The notes below the pieces were generated by a model that saw only the letters and a program-made list of their open reading frames with translations, had not been told where the DNA came from and made no database searches. Below, piece by piece: positions 1 through 7,416 of a stretch of DNA of 19,838 nt (positions are counted from its first letter, which is position 1; the number at the start of each line of letters is the position of its first letter). The DNA is taken from positions 1-19,838 of the forward strand of contig JAGASB010000197.1 of NCBI GenBank assembly GCA_017621955.1, given 5' to 3'. This stretch comes from Clostridia bacterium (GTDB lineage Bacteria > Bacillota_A > Clostridia > Christensenellales > Borkfalkiaceae). The position numbers and the translations under genes are program-made.

Positions 1-173
1 TTGAAAGCGCGAGCGCAGCACCCAACAAGAATAAGGTTGCAAAGATAACCAAGGCGCAAATTGAAGAAATAGCAAAACTCAAGATGCCTGATTTAAACGC
101 AAATACCCTAGAAAGTGCAATGAGCATGATTGCAGGTACTGCTAGAAGCATGGGCGTTGAAGTCGTAGATTAA
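1..173 (+). CDS. rplK: Ribosomal protein uL11, C-terminal part (partial)
   Basis: The reading frame enters from the left edge (first full codon at base 3) and stops with TAA at 171-173. The 56 visible residues end in [15 protein letters not shown], the hallmark C-terminus of uL11, preceded by [20 protein letters not shown], which matches the rRNA-binding C-terminal domain of the family. uL11 sits at the GTPase-associated centre of the 50S subunit, binds 23S rRNA, and supports factor binding and the stringent response. Its position directly before rplA is the conserved bacterial order. The start and promoter lie outside the window. Confidence 0.95.
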   Translation, partial: ESASAAPNKNKVAKITKAQIEEIAKLKMPDLNANTLESAMSMIAGTARSMGVEVVD

Positions 174-187
174 GAACATAGTATTAA

Positions 188-224
188 GTGGGAGGGATTT
201 TATCCCGAACGTACCACGGGAGGT
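188..224 (+). promoter_or_regulatory. Putative L1-binding autoregulatory site (23S rRNA mimic) before rplA
   Basis: GTGG at 188-191 can pair with CCAC at 214-217, and GGGA at 194-197 with TCCC at 203-206. The internal loop is asymmetric (GA on one side, GAACGTA on the other). This two-helix shape and its bases (GUGGGAGG on the 5' side, CCnGAAnnUACCAC on the 3' side) resemble the L1-stalk helix of 23S rRNA as I remember it. The fold ends one base before the ribosome-binding site GGGAGGT at 218-224, so bound L1 should block initiation. Autoregulation of L1 through an rRNA-like mRNA site is established in other bacteria and archaea; its use here is inferred. Confidence 0.7.
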
Positions 225-232
225 AAATTTAA

Positions 233-919
233 ATGAAACACGGAAAAAAATATATTGATAGTGTTAAAACTATCGAATCAACAAAGCTTTACGAAGCAGA
301 TGAAGCTATAAAGCTAGTTATTGATACCGCAAAGGCAAAGTTTGATGAAACTGTTGAACTTCACGTTCGCTTAGGCGTAGACCCCAAACAAGCTGACCAA
401 CAGGTTAGAGGCGTTCTTGTTCTTCCCAACGGAACGGGCAAAAACGTTAGAGTTTTGGTTCTTGCAAAAGGTGACAAGGCTGACCAAGCAAAAGAAGCAG
501 GCGCAGACTTTGTTGGTGCAGAAGAAATGATTCAAAAAATTCAGTCTGAAAACTGGTTTGATTACGACGTAATTATCACCACCCCCGATATGATGGGTTT
601 GGTTGGTCGTATCGGTAAGGTTTTAGGTCCGAAAGGCTTGATGCCTAACCCTAAGTCAGGTACTGTTACTATGGACGTTGTTAAGGCAATTAAGGACACC
701 AAAGCTGGTAAAGTTGAATACAGACTTGATAAGAACGCAATCATTCACTGTGCAATCGGTAAAAAGAGCTTCGGCGTAGAAAAAATCAAAGAAAACTACG
801 ACGCTCTTATGGAAGCAATCGTTAAGGCAAAACCTGCCGCTGCAAAAGGTCAATACGTAAAGAGCGTATCACGTGCAAGCACGATGGGCCCCGGTGTTAA
901 AATTAATGCTAAAATTTAG
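233..919 (+). CDS. rplA: Ribosomal protein uL1
   Basis: The product has 228 residues, the usual length for bacterial uL1 (about 230). Recognisable family blocks are the N-terminal GKKY..S, the central [20 protein letters not shown] around residues 123-142, and the end MGPGVKIN. uL1 forms the mobile L1 stalk of the 50S subunit, helps release deacylated tRNA from the E site, and acts as a translational repressor of its own operon in several bacteria. The ATG at 233 is preceded by GGGAGGT with 8 bases spacing. The gene follows rplK by 59 bases and is presumably co-transcribed with it. The stop codon TAG at 917-919 directly abuts the -35 box of the next promoter. Confidence 0.97.
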   Translation: MKHGKKYIDSVKTIESTKLYEADEAIKLVIDTAKAKFDETVELHVRLGVDPKQADQQVRGVLVLPNGTGKNVRVLVLAKGDKADQAKEAGADFVGAEEMIQKIQSENWFDYDVIITTPDMMGLVGRIGKVLGPKGLMPNPKSGTVTMDVVKAIKDTKAGKVEYRLDKNAIIHCAIGKKSFGVEKIKENYDALMEAIVKAKPAAAKGQYVKSVSRASTMGPGVKINAKI

Positions 920-948
920 TTGACAATATTAAATTTTAGTGTTATAAT
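920..948 (+). promoter_or_regulatory. Consensus sigma-A promoter for rplJL
   Basis: TTGACA at 920-925, a 17-base spacer, and TATAAT at 943-948 make a perfect match to the housekeeping promoter. The -35 box begins at the base after the rplA stop codon. It gives rplJL a transcript of its own, starting near 955, just before the L10 leader. Confidence 0.88.
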
Positions 949-961
949 TTCAAAGTAAACT

Positions 962-1076
962 AAATAGCCCAAGACAGTAGGTTTTAACTTGTACTTGTTG
1001 CAAGACCCACCGAGGCGGTTTTATATAAGGCTTATTTTGTGCCCTTGTATGCCGTTTTGGTGTGCAAGGGTTTTTT
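962..1076 (+). ncRNA. L10 ribosomal protein leader with attenuator
   Basis: The segment CCAAGACAGTAGG at 969-981 and ACCCACCGAGG at 1006-1015 are the two conserved halves of the L10 leader, which binds the L10(L12)4 complex. Downstream, bases 1042-1053 and 1059-1070 form a 12-bp hairpin (with G-U pairs) around the loop GTTTT, followed by six T residues at 1071-1076: an intrinsic terminator about 25 bases before the rplJ start. The arrangement fits termination control by excess L10/L12, as known for Bacillus-type rplJL operons. Regulation is inferred from family knowledge; the motif and terminator are visible. Confidence 0.88.
1042..1076 (+). terminator. Attenuator terminator in the rplJ leader
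   Basis: The stem starts CCCTTG and closes with CAAGGG. Twelve continuous pairs, including G-U pairs, enclose a 5-base loop, followed by TTTTTT. It lies upstream of the rplJ ribosome-binding site, so it must be conditional. Confidence 0.85.
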
Positions 1077-1100
1077 CATTAAATTTAAGGAGGTAACAAA

Positions 1101-1625
1101 ATGTCGGCAAATTTTGAAGCAAAGAAATTAGTTGTTGAAGACATTAAGGCAAAAATTCAGAATTCAAAATCAGTTGTGTTCGTTAAATTCAGCGGTCTTA
1201 CCGTTGCAGAAGATACTGAACTTAGAAGAGAATTCAGAAAGAATAACGTAGAATACAAAGTTTTAAAGAACACTTTAATTCGCCGTGCTTTCAACGATAT
1301 GGGTATTACCGATTTTGACGAAGATTTGAACGGCCCAACGTCAGTTGCTTTCGGCGCAGACGAAACGGCAGCATCAAAAGTTATCGTTGAAGCAGCTAAA
1401 AAGTATCAGGACAAGGTTTCTGTTAAGAGTGCTTTCGTTGACGGTGGTAAAGTTGACGTTGCAGGCGTACAAGCTCTTGCAGCTATGCCCAGCAAAGAAG
1501 AACTCATCGCAAAAATGCTTGGTTCGATGCAAGCTCCACTCACCAATTTCGTTGGTGTGCTTACTGCAATGCCACGTGGCTTAGTTGTTGCGCTTAACGC
1601 AATTGCAGAACAAAAAGCTCAATAA
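1101..1625 (+). CDS. rplJ: Ribosomal protein uL10
   Basis: The 174-residue product matches the usual length of bacterial uL10 (165-180). The N-terminal domain shows FVKFSGLTVAEDTELRREFR and YKVLKNTLIRRAF, typical of the rRNA-binding part. The C-terminal helix (about residues 135-174, with MLGSMQAPLTNFVGVL) is the platform for L7/L12 dimers. uL10 anchors the stalk that recruits translation GTPases. The ATG at 1101 has a strong AAGGAGGT at 1087-1094. It lies downstream of its own promoter and the L10 leader and upstream of rplL, as in nearly all bacteria. Confidence 0.96.
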   Translation: MSANFEAKKLVVEDIKAKIQNSKSVVFVKFSGLTVAEDTELRREFRKNNVEYKVLKNTLIRRAFNDMGITDFDEDLNGPTSVAFGADETAASKVIVEAAKKYQDKVSVKSAFVDGGKVDVAGVQALAAMPSKEELIAKMLGSMQAPLTNFVGVLTAMPRGLVVALNAIAEQKAQ

Positions 1626-1703
1626 TAGAGCAAAAAAACAAACAAAAAATTAAAAAATAAAAAAATTAAATTTAAATTAAAGGAATTAATGGAGGATACA
1701 AAA

Positions 1704-2075
1704 ATGGCAGACATTCAAAAAATGATTGAAGAAGTAAAAGGTATGACGGTTTTAGAACTTAACGAACTCGTTAAGGCTTTGGAAGAAGAATTCGGCGTAA
1801 GCGCAGCTGCTCCCGTAGCTGTTGCTGCTGCTCCCGCTGCTGCGGCTGCTGCACCTGTTGAAGAAAAGACCGAATTCAAGGTTTCTATTAAAGAAATCGG
1901 CGACAAGAAAATTGACGTTATCAAAGCAGTTCGTGAATTCACCTCTTTGGGTCTTGGCGAAGCAAAAGCTCTCGTTGAAGCTAAGGGCGTTATTAAAGAA
2001 AGCGCAACCAAAGAAGAAGCTGACAAAATCATTGCTCGCTTCAAAGAAGTTGGTTGTACTGTTGTTGCTGAATAA
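1704..2075 (+). CDS. rplL: Ribosomal protein bL12 (L7/L12)
   Basis: Counting from ATG 1704 the product is 123 residues, the standard L7/L12 size. Order: N-terminal dimerisation domain ([32 protein letters not shown]), an Ala/Pro hinge at about residues 34-52, then the C-terminal domain with IKVIKAVRE-type and [10 protein letters not shown] motifs that contacts elongation factors. An ATG at 1689 is in frame but would add only five residues; GGAGG at 1691-1695 lies at the right distance for 1704, so I chose 1704. A 78-base A-rich gap follows rplJ. Ends just before a clear terminator. Confidence 0.96.
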   Translation: MADIQKMIEEVKGMTVLELNELVKALEEEFGVSAAAPVAVAAAPAAAAAAPVEEKTEFKVSIKEIGDKKIDVIKAVREFTSLGLGEAKALVEAKGVIKESATKEEADKIIARFKEVGCTVVAE

Positions 2076-2111
2076 TTTTAGCAAAACACAAACACAAAAC
2101 AAAAAAGCACT

Positions 2112-2142
2112 AGCGGTATTTCGTTTAAGAAGTACCGCTTTT
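2112..2142 (+). terminator. Terminator after rplL
   Basis: AGCGGTATTT at 2112-2121 pairs with AAGTACCGCT at 2130-2139 (one G-U pair), and the run of T at 2139-2142 follows. It closes the rplJL unit. Confidence 0.8.
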
Positions 2143-2160
2143 GTATAAATAGGTGTTTTT

Positions 2161-3284
2161 ATGGGATTAAAAATCGAAGATATTGACAAGAATTTTAAGG
2201 TCGCAGGGGGCTTGACGGCGATGGCATTAAAAGATTAGATGCTTCTAAGCCACCTTTTAGTTTGCACGGTTTGTTTTACGACAATGAAAAGGGTTTTATG
2301 AGAATCCCTAAGTCAGCAGTTGAAGGGTTAAAGATTGACCTTTGGCATCTTGCAAACGACGCTGCTGGCGGAAGAATTAAGTTTTCAACAGATTCGGACA
2401 AAATAGAAATTCGTGCGCATTATAAACGCTTTTTCGACGTGCCAAATCAACAGCGTATGGGGCATAGTTGATTTTCACTTATAGAAGAAACTTACGGCGT
2501 TTATAGACATATTTGTACGTTTGCCGCACCGTTTAACGCTGAAAACACCTTTGATAAATGGGCGTTTGACCCAACGGCTGACTGTACGATTAATCTTGTA
2601 TCTTCACGGGAATTAAGTGGCGGAAAGATGCGTGACTACGTTTTATTTATGCCATCATACTGTGGCGTTCAGGACCTTACGTTAGGCTTTGACGAAAACG
2701 CAACCGTTTCAAGTGGTAGAGAATATAAAAAGGATAAAACCGTGCTTTACTACGGAAGTTCTATAACCCAAGGCGCTTGTGCGGGAAGACCCGACACTTC
2801 CTATCAAGGACATATAAGCAAGTGGACAAACACTGATTTTGTAAATATTGGACTTTCAGGCAATGCAAAAGGTCAAAAGCAAATGGCAGAGTTTTTAGCA
2901 AGCGTTGATTGTAACGTTTTCGTTTATGATTACGATTTTAATGAAAATTCTGCTGCTGAATTAAGAGAAAAACATTACGATTTCTATAAAGCGTATCGTT
3001 CAATACGCCCTAATACGCCTATAATATTTTTATCTAAGCCAAACTTAGATAGAGATAAGGAAGTGTATGAAAGGATAGATATTATAAAAGAAACAGTTAA
3101 AAAAGCAAAAGAATCGGGCGATAAGAAAGTGTATTTTATAAACGGCGAAACTATTTTGGGAAAGACCGTTTCAGAGCGTGAAGTTTGTTCAGTGGACGGT
3201 GTCCACCCCAACGATTTAGGTTTTTACCGTATGGCAAAAGCCATTAGAAAAATGCTCGCTAAAATTGACCGTGCATATAAATAA
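2161..3284 (+). pseudogene. SGNH/GDSL hydrolase, disrupted by frameshift and stop
   Basis: The frame opens at ATG 2161 (MGLKIEDIDKNFKV), then loses phase at the G run 2206-2210. The homologous frame continues from 2211 (LDGDGIKRLDASKPPFSLHGLFYD) to 3284, interrupted by one in-frame TGA at 2469-2471. The rest keeps the hallmarks of the two-domain GxDLY plus GDSL-like esterase family: the nucleophile block YYGSSITQG near 2750-2775, NIGLSGNAKG, and the Asp-His block DGVHPNDLGF near 3195-3225. Intact relatives are about 370 residues and act as carbohydrate or acyl esterases. The TGA falls inside the expected GxDLY motif, where neighbouring residues also deviate (FSLI for FDLY). A fragment from ATG 2628 would keep the catalytic part, but without a good ribosome-binding site. 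The frameshift could be a sequencing error; the stop is harder to dismiss. Confidence 0.85.
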
Positions 3285-3367
3285 TGCGTTTTTATTCGGT
3301 TTAACAATAAAAAAACAAATTTTGCCATAAAAATATTTTGTTTTATTAGCTAATGTGCAAATAAACA

Positions 3368-3396
3368 TTGACAATAAAGCAAAAAACGGGTAAAAT
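3368..3396 (+). promoter_or_regulatory. Promoter for the cyclophilin-like lipoprotein
   Basis: TTGACA at 3368-3373, a 17-base spacer, then TAAAAT at 3391-3396. It starts transcription about 30 bases before the gene and separates it from the upstream pseudogene. Confidence 0.8.
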
Positions 3397-3433
3397 ATAT
3401 GTTAGATATTTATGACTTCTTTTCGGAGGGAAT

Positions 3434-4288
3434 ATGAAAAGATTAAAGAAACTTTTTGTCAGCTTTATGGCTGTTGTTATGATGTGTGTTTGCGCATTCA
3501 GTTTAACAGGTTGTATTGAAGACCTTAGAAAACTTGAATTAAACGTGCAAATTTATAACTATGACGAACAAGTTAGTGAAGAATACACTATGAGTATTGA
3601 CCTTTACCGTCACCTTGCACCAAAGACCGTTGACGCAATCGTAACTTATGTAAACGACGGATATTATACTGATACGGTATTCTATAAACAAGACAGTTAT
3701 AATTCTCAAATTATGATTGGCGACTTGGTTTATAAAAACGGTGCGTTAGACGCAAATGCAATTAAACCACAGATTAACGGTGAATTTGAAAAGGGCGGAA
3801 CAATCGGTTCTAACCTTACAAGCAAAAAGGGTTCAATCGGACTTTGGAGAAGTTGGTTTGCACAAGACAACAGTTATAGCAACAATGCTAACGGTACGGA
3901 TTCTGGTAGGGCAACTTGGTTTATTCCTACCGATACAATAAGTGCGTATACCGGTAATTTCTGTGTGTTTGGTCAGTTTGATACTACTGCAGAAAACAAC
4001 AGCGAAACACTTACCGCACTAAATAAAGCGTTTGAAAATGCTAATAATTACGAAGAATACGTTATTTACTATACAGGTGAATATAACGACCAAACTCCCG
4101 ATGCAGAAGATGGCTTTGGTTTAACTATGCACATCGTACAAAAAGATGAGTTTGATGAAGACGGTATTGACGGTCTTTTCAAGGCAGAAGATGCTCAACT
4201 CGTTTGCTATAATCATAAAACGGTTAAAGTTCCCGTAACTTCAAGCGGTGCAGTTGGCGCAAAGATTGTAAGTGCAAAAATTGCATAA
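3434..4288 (+). CDS. Lipoprotein with degenerate cyclophilin-type PPIase domain
   Basis: The 284-residue product starts with a lipoprotein signal: KRLKK, a hydrophobic stretch, then the lipobox LTGC with the lipidated Cys at 27. Residues about 35-250 follow the cyclophilin plan: DLYRHLAPKTVDAIVTYVNDGYYTDTVFYK resembles the family's beta-strand/helix start, MIGD the segment after the active-site strand, and NFCVFGQFD the late strand. It would act outside the membrane as a peptidyl-prolyl isomerase or chaperone. The catalytic Arg of the FHR motif is Lys (FYK), and the usual MIQGGD Gln is absent, so activity may be weak or lost. The start has GGAGGG at 3425-3430. It is monocistronic, with its own promoter and terminator. 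Confidence 0.82.
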   Translation: MKRLKKLFVSFMAVVMMCVCAFSLTGCIEDLRKLELNVQIYNYDEQVSEEYTMSIDLYRHLAPKTVDAIVTYVNDGYYTDTVFYKQDSYNSQIMIGDLVYKNGALDANAIKPQINGEFEKGGTIGSNLTSKKGSIGLWRSWFAQDNSYSNNANGTDSGRATWFIPTDTISAYTGNFCVFGQFDTTAENNSETLTALNKAFENANNYEEYVIYYTGEYNDQTPDAEDGFGLTMHIVQKDEFDEDGIDGLFKAEDAQLVCYNHKTVKVPVTSSGAVGAKIVSAKIA

Positions 4289-4304
4289 TTAGAAATATTA
4301 AGTT

Positions 4305-4337
4305 TACCCCGAAGCATATTCGCTTCGGGGTATTTTT
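4305..4337. terminator. Bidirectional terminator between convergent genes
   Basis: TACCCCGAAGC at 4305-4315 pairs perfectly with GCTTCGGGGTA at 4322-4332 around a 6-base loop. On the plus strand it is followed by TTTTT. The minus-strand gene ends at 4336, right at its edge, so the same stem probably serves both. Confidence 0.85.
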
Positions 4338-5277
4338 ATACTTTGTCAAAGTTTGTTATTTTTCTATTTGATAATGAAAAGGTAAAATATTCAACGTAAT
4401 ATGTGTTTGCTGTTTTTTGGTAAATAAGACCTATTTCAAAAGGCGACCTAAAAGACGGAGGAGGCATAACACCTATAAACTGACCAAAATAGTCCTTAAC
4501 CATATTAACGTTTTTAAGCACGTTATCAGCAAGATAACATTCAAGGTTTCCGCCAACGTATAGTTCTTCTAAAAAAGCGTACGGAACAAGTTTTTCATTT
4601 AAACGGTCGATACTAAATTTATCCGAACAACTAATCGTACGACTTTGTTCTTTAAAACAAGTTCCGTCAAATTCCCAATAAATTTTCAGTTCGTGCTTTG
4701 CAATATCGTATAGTTTTTCGGTGGTTATAAGCTGATTATCGGTAGAAAAAGAAAAAACTTCTCTTTCAAACAGTTTGGTAACTGTACTATTTACACTATA
4801 TATACTTAGAATTTTCTTGTCGCCGTCTAAATGAACGTATATCATACTAACGCCGTTAATTGTAAAAGCATCAATGGTTGCGCAAGTTGCTTCAAAATTA
4901 TAGTTTTGGGCAAAAAAATCATCTGGTGTTTCAATAGAAAGTTTTAATCCGTTTTCGTTGAATACTGTTATAACGGCAAAGTCAAATTTTTTTTGCGATA
5001 AAATCTTAAACTGGTCGCTCTTAACGTGTTTAATAAATTTAATAAGATAACCGCCTTTCATATCGGTAACACAAACGTTTTCGGGCGGTGAGAAAATGAA
5101 TTTATCGTCAAGCAAAACGTTCACGGTACTGATATTTGGAACTAGTGGGCAAATTTCTATAAACGGAACGCTGTTTGGCTCAACGGATATGGACTTTACC
5201 GTATCGAACACCGTACCGTAATATATTCCGTTAATCTTTATAACGGCAGGATAGTTTGAAGAAAAATAATAATACAT
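4336..5277 (-). CDS. Hypothetical protein, 313 residues
   Basis: I do not recognise this family. The protein has no signal peptide, no membrane helix and no conserved catalytic motif that I can see. It is rich in beta-prone, aromatic and hydrophobic residues throughout, suggesting repeated beta-strands. The N-terminus (residues about 9-25, YPAVIKINGIYYGTVFD) vaguely recalls the small beta-sandwich PEGA-type domains; this is only a resemblance. The ATG at 5277 has no good ribosome-binding site, so the start is less certain. It is transcribed divergently from the gene at 5355, with 77 bases between. Codon use is like its neighbours. Confidence 0.72.
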   Translation of the reverse strand: MYYYFSSNYPAVIKINGIYYGTVFDTVKSISVEPNSVPFIEICPLVPNISTVNVLLDDKFIFSPPENVCVTDMKGGYLIKFIKHVKSDQFKILSQKKFDFAVITVFNENGLKLSIETPDDFFAQNYNFEATCATIDAFTINGVSMIYVHLDGDKKILSIYSVNSTVTKLFEREVFSFSTDNQLITTEKLYDIAKHELKIYWEFDGTCFKEQSRTISCSDKFSIDRLNEKLVPYAFLEELYVGGNLECYLADNVLKNVNMVKDYFGQFIGVMPPPSFRSPFEIGLIYQKTANTYYVEYFTFSLSNRKITNFDKV

Positions 5278-5354
5278 ATCAGTAAATGGTATGTATAATT
5301 TTACTTTATTATGTCAATAATCTCTTCGTAAAAATTATTTTTAAGGAGATTATT

Positions 5355-6056
5355 ATGGAAAAAATTTACGGATACAAAACAAGCGACGTGTTAGAGCTTG
5401 CAAGGTTTATCAAAGAACGCAAAAACAGTTCGCTATCGTCTACGTTTGAAAGGTACGGTGCACTTCACGGCAAAGCAAAGGGTACGGTGAGAAATCTTTA
5501 TTACGCCTTGGCAAAAAAAAGTGCCTTTGATACCGAATTTTGCAATAAATATCTTGACGGACAGCCTATATCGGTAAGCAAAATAGTTGAGTTTAGCAAA
5601 AACGAAGAAAAAGCACTCATAAAAGATATTTTGATTGCTAAAAAGGGTGGAAGGTCTGTCAGAAGTGCGATTATGGAACTTTCAAACGGCGACGGCAAAG
5701 TTGCGTTAAGGTATCAAAATAAATTTAGAAACGCAGTTAAAAATAAACCCGAACTCATTGCAGAGATTGTTAAAGAATTAAAAGACAGTGGTCAAGATAT
5801 TTCGCCAAGCGTTATTGAAGATAACCCACTATCAAGTGTTTCTGACGTGCAGTTAAAAAAACTTAAAAGTGAAATAAACGGCTTGGTTGGAAAAATTTCA
5901 CTTAAAATTCGCCGTGAAAACGAACTTCTTAAAAATCGTATTGCTGTTTTAGAACGTGAAAATTTAAAACTTATGAACTTGCTTTACGGCACAAAAAATT
6001 GCTCTTGTTCTAAAAAATATTTAAAAAATAACGCCGACAACCAACTACTCAATTAA
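5355..6056 (+). CDS. Predicted DNA-binding protein with C-terminal coiled coil
   Basis: The product has 233 residues from ATG 5355, chosen because AAGGAGA at 5343-5349 precedes it; the longer frame from 5286 would add a hydrophobic stub without a ribosome-binding site. Residues about 8-60 and 95-135 look like two related helical segments (ARFIKERKNSSLSSTFERYG and DILIAKKGGRSVRSAIMELS, each followed by an aromatic/basic helix such as LRYQNKFRNAVK), reminiscent of Myb/SANT-like or RsfA-type regulators. Residues about 170-215 form a heptad-like coiled coil (LKKLKSEINGLVGKI, then ENELLKNRIAVLERENLKL). A short Cys-containing tail follows (CSCSKK). I infer a dimeric DNA-binding regulator; targets unknown. 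A TATAAT lies at 5294-5299 but the -35 is poor. Confidence 0.65.
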   Translation: MEKIYGYKTSDVLELARFIKERKNSSLSSTFERYGALHGKAKGTVRNLYYALAKKSAFDTEFCNKYLDGQPISVSKIVEFSKNEEKALIKDILIAKKGGRSVRSAIMELSNGDGKVALRYQNKFRNAVKNKPELIAEIVKELKDSGQDISPSVIEDNPLSSVSDVQLKKLKSEINGLVGKISLKIRRENELLKNRIAVLERENLKLMNLLYGTKNCSCSKKYLKNNADNQLLN

Positions 6057-6060
6057 TTTT

Positions 6061-6107
6061 TTGTTGATTTCTCAACAAATTATTAAAAATTGTTGATTTA
6101 TCAACTT
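6061..6107. promoter_or_regulatory. Two related palindromes over the promoter at 6093
   Basis: TTGTTGATTTCTCAACAA at 6061-6078 is a 7-bp inverted repeat with a 4-base centre. A second copy, TTGTTGATTTATCAACTT at 6090-6107, lies 29 bases downstream and covers the -35 box of the next promoter. Two spaced copies of the same palindrome suggest a repressor operator; the second, followed by T residues, could also work as a weak terminator for the upstream gene. The binding protein is unknown. Confidence 0.6.
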
Positions 6108-6121
6108 TTTTGTAGTATAAT
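6093..6121 (+). promoter_or_regulatory. Promoter for the oxoamine synthase gene
   Basis: TTGATT at 6093-6098, a 17-base spacer, TATAAT at 6116-6121. The -35 box lies inside the second palindrome at 6090-6107. Confidence 0.72.
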
Positions 6122-6153
6122 ATATCCGTAAGCTTAAATTTTAGGAGAGCATT

Positions 6154-7341
6154 ATGGATTTATTTAAAAAATGTGAAAATCTTGAAAAGGTAAGGTTTGC
6201 AAAAGAGCAAGGGATTTACCCATACTTTCACCAACTCAATTCAAAGCAAGGTCCACAAGTTGTAATGGAAGGCAAAGATATTATTATGATAGGGTCTAAT
6301 AACTATCTTGGGCTTACGTCTCACCCCGAAGTAATCGAAGCGGGGGTTAAGGCGTTGGAACGTTTTGGCAGTGGATGTTCTGGCAGTCGATTTTTAAACG
6401 GCACGCTTTCTACTCACGTTGAACTTGAAAGAGAACTAGCAGATTTTCTTAAAAAGGAAGACGTTGTTACTTTTTCTACGGGATTTCAAAGCAATTTGGG
6501 CATAATTAGTGCTATTGCGGGCAGAAACGACTATATTTTATGCGATAAAGAAAACCACGCAAGCATTTACGATGGTTGTAGACTTTCATTTGCAAAAATG
6601 CTAAGATATAACCACTCTGATATGGAAGATTTAGAGCGTCAATTAAAGAGCATTGACACTTCGGTTTCGGGCATTTTAATTGTTACGGACGGTGTGTTTT
6701 CAATGGGTGGAGATATATGTAAACTTCCCGAAATAGTCGCTCTTGCAAAAAAATACGGCGCAAGAGTAATGGTTGACGATGCGCACGGACTTGGCGTTTT
6801 GGGTGAGCACGGCAGAGGCACGGCAGAACATTTCGGTTTAGAAAATGAAGTTGATATTTATATGGGAACTTTTTCAAAGTCGCTTGCTAGTCTTGGCGGT
6901 TATATGGCGGCAAAAAAAGAAGTTTGCGAATATGTTCGCCACGTTTCACGTCCGTTTATCTTTTGCGCAAGTATAACGCCTGCTAACGTTGCGTGCGCAA
7001 GAAAGGCGCTTGAAATATTAAAACGTGAGCCTGAAAGGGTAAAGGCATTAAAAGATATAAGCAACTATATGCGCAACGGCTTAAAAGCAAACAACGTGGA
7101 TATAATAGCCATTGATGAAACGCCTATTATACCTATCTACACTTACGAAGATGAAAAAGCGTTTATGGCGTGCAGAATGCTTTTTGACCGTGGTGTATAC
7201 GTTAATCCCGTTGTTTCCCCAGCAACGCCTGTCGGTCAAGCACTACTTAGAACAAGTTACACTGCAACGCACACCAAAGAACAGATGGATAGAGCAATAG
7301 ATAAAATAGTTGAAGTGTTAAATATATTAAAAAATCAATAG
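6154..7341 (+). CDS. PLP-dependent alpha-oxoamine synthase, serine palmitoyltransferase-like
   Basis: The 395-residue product belongs to the family of BioF, Kbl and serine palmitoyltransferase, which condense an amino acid with an acyl-CoA or acyl-ACP with loss of CO2. Visible blocks: GSNNYLGLTSHPEV, GSGCSGSRFLNGTLSTHVELE, DDAHGLGVLGEHGRG, and the PLP-lysine motif GTFSKSLASLGGY with Lys at 242. The spelling of the N-terminal QGIYPYF, RNDYILCDKENHASIYDG, the IFCAS-TPA block and the end RGVYVNPVVSPATP recall the Bacteroides serine palmitoyltransferase group more than classic BioF. It would act in the cytoplasm or at the inner membrane face. No biotin or threonine dehydrogenase gene adjoins, so the substrate is open: serine, glycine or alanine are possible. 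The ribosome-binding site is AGGAGA near 6142-6147. Monocistronic. Confidence 0.85.
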   Translation: MDLFKKCENLEKVRFAKEQGIYPYFHQLNSKQGPQVVMEGKDIIMIGSNNYLGLTSHPEVIEAGVKALERFGSGCSGSRFLNGTLSTHVELERELADFLKKEDVVTFSTGFQSNLGIISAIAGRNDYILCDKENHASIYDGCRLSFAKMLRYNHSDMEDLERQLKSIDTSVSGILIVTDGVFSMGGDICKLPEIVALAKKYGARVMVDDAHGLGVLGEHGRGTAEHFGLENEVDIYMGTFSKSLASLGGYMAAKKEVCEYVRHVSRPFIFCASITPANVACARKALEILKREPERVKALKDISNYMRNGLKANNVDIIAIDETPIIPIYTYEDEKAFMACRMLFDRGVYVNPVVSPATPVGQALLRTSYTATHTKEQMDRAIDKIVEVLNILKNQ

Positions 7342-7346
7342 AAATT

Positions 7347-7381
7347 ACGCCCTGTGAAAAAATATATTCACAGGGCGTTTA
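7347..7381 (+). terminator. Terminator after the oxoamine synthase gene
   Basis: ACGCCCTGTGAA at 7347-7358 pairs perfectly with TTCACAGGGCGT at 7367-7378, followed by a short T-rich tail. Confidence 0.82.
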
Positions 7382-7387
7382 ATTTAA

Positions 7388-7416
7388 TTGACATTGCGTT
7401 ATAATGGTAATATAAT
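7388..7416 (+). promoter_or_regulatory. Consensus promoter of the isc operon
   Basis: TTGACA at 7388-7393, a 17-base spacer and TATAAT at 7411-7416. This is the only good promoter seen before iscR and probably drives the whole cluster to 9630. The -10 box touches the inverted repeat that starts at 7415, so a protein on the repeat would block it. Confidence 0.87.

Noticed and set aside
1689..1703. Earlier ATG start for rplL
   Set aside because: It overlaps the GGAGG site that serves ATG 1704 and would add residues not found in L7/L12.
2469..2471. TGA inside the esterase frame as a recoded codon (Gly or Trp)
   Set aside because: TGA serves as the ordinary stop of the genes ending at 13727 and 14085, and the same gene has a separate frameshift, so decay is simpler.
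5286..5354. Earlier start for the coiled-coil protein
   Set aside because: The added stretch has no ribosome-binding site and contains the site that serves ATG 5355.
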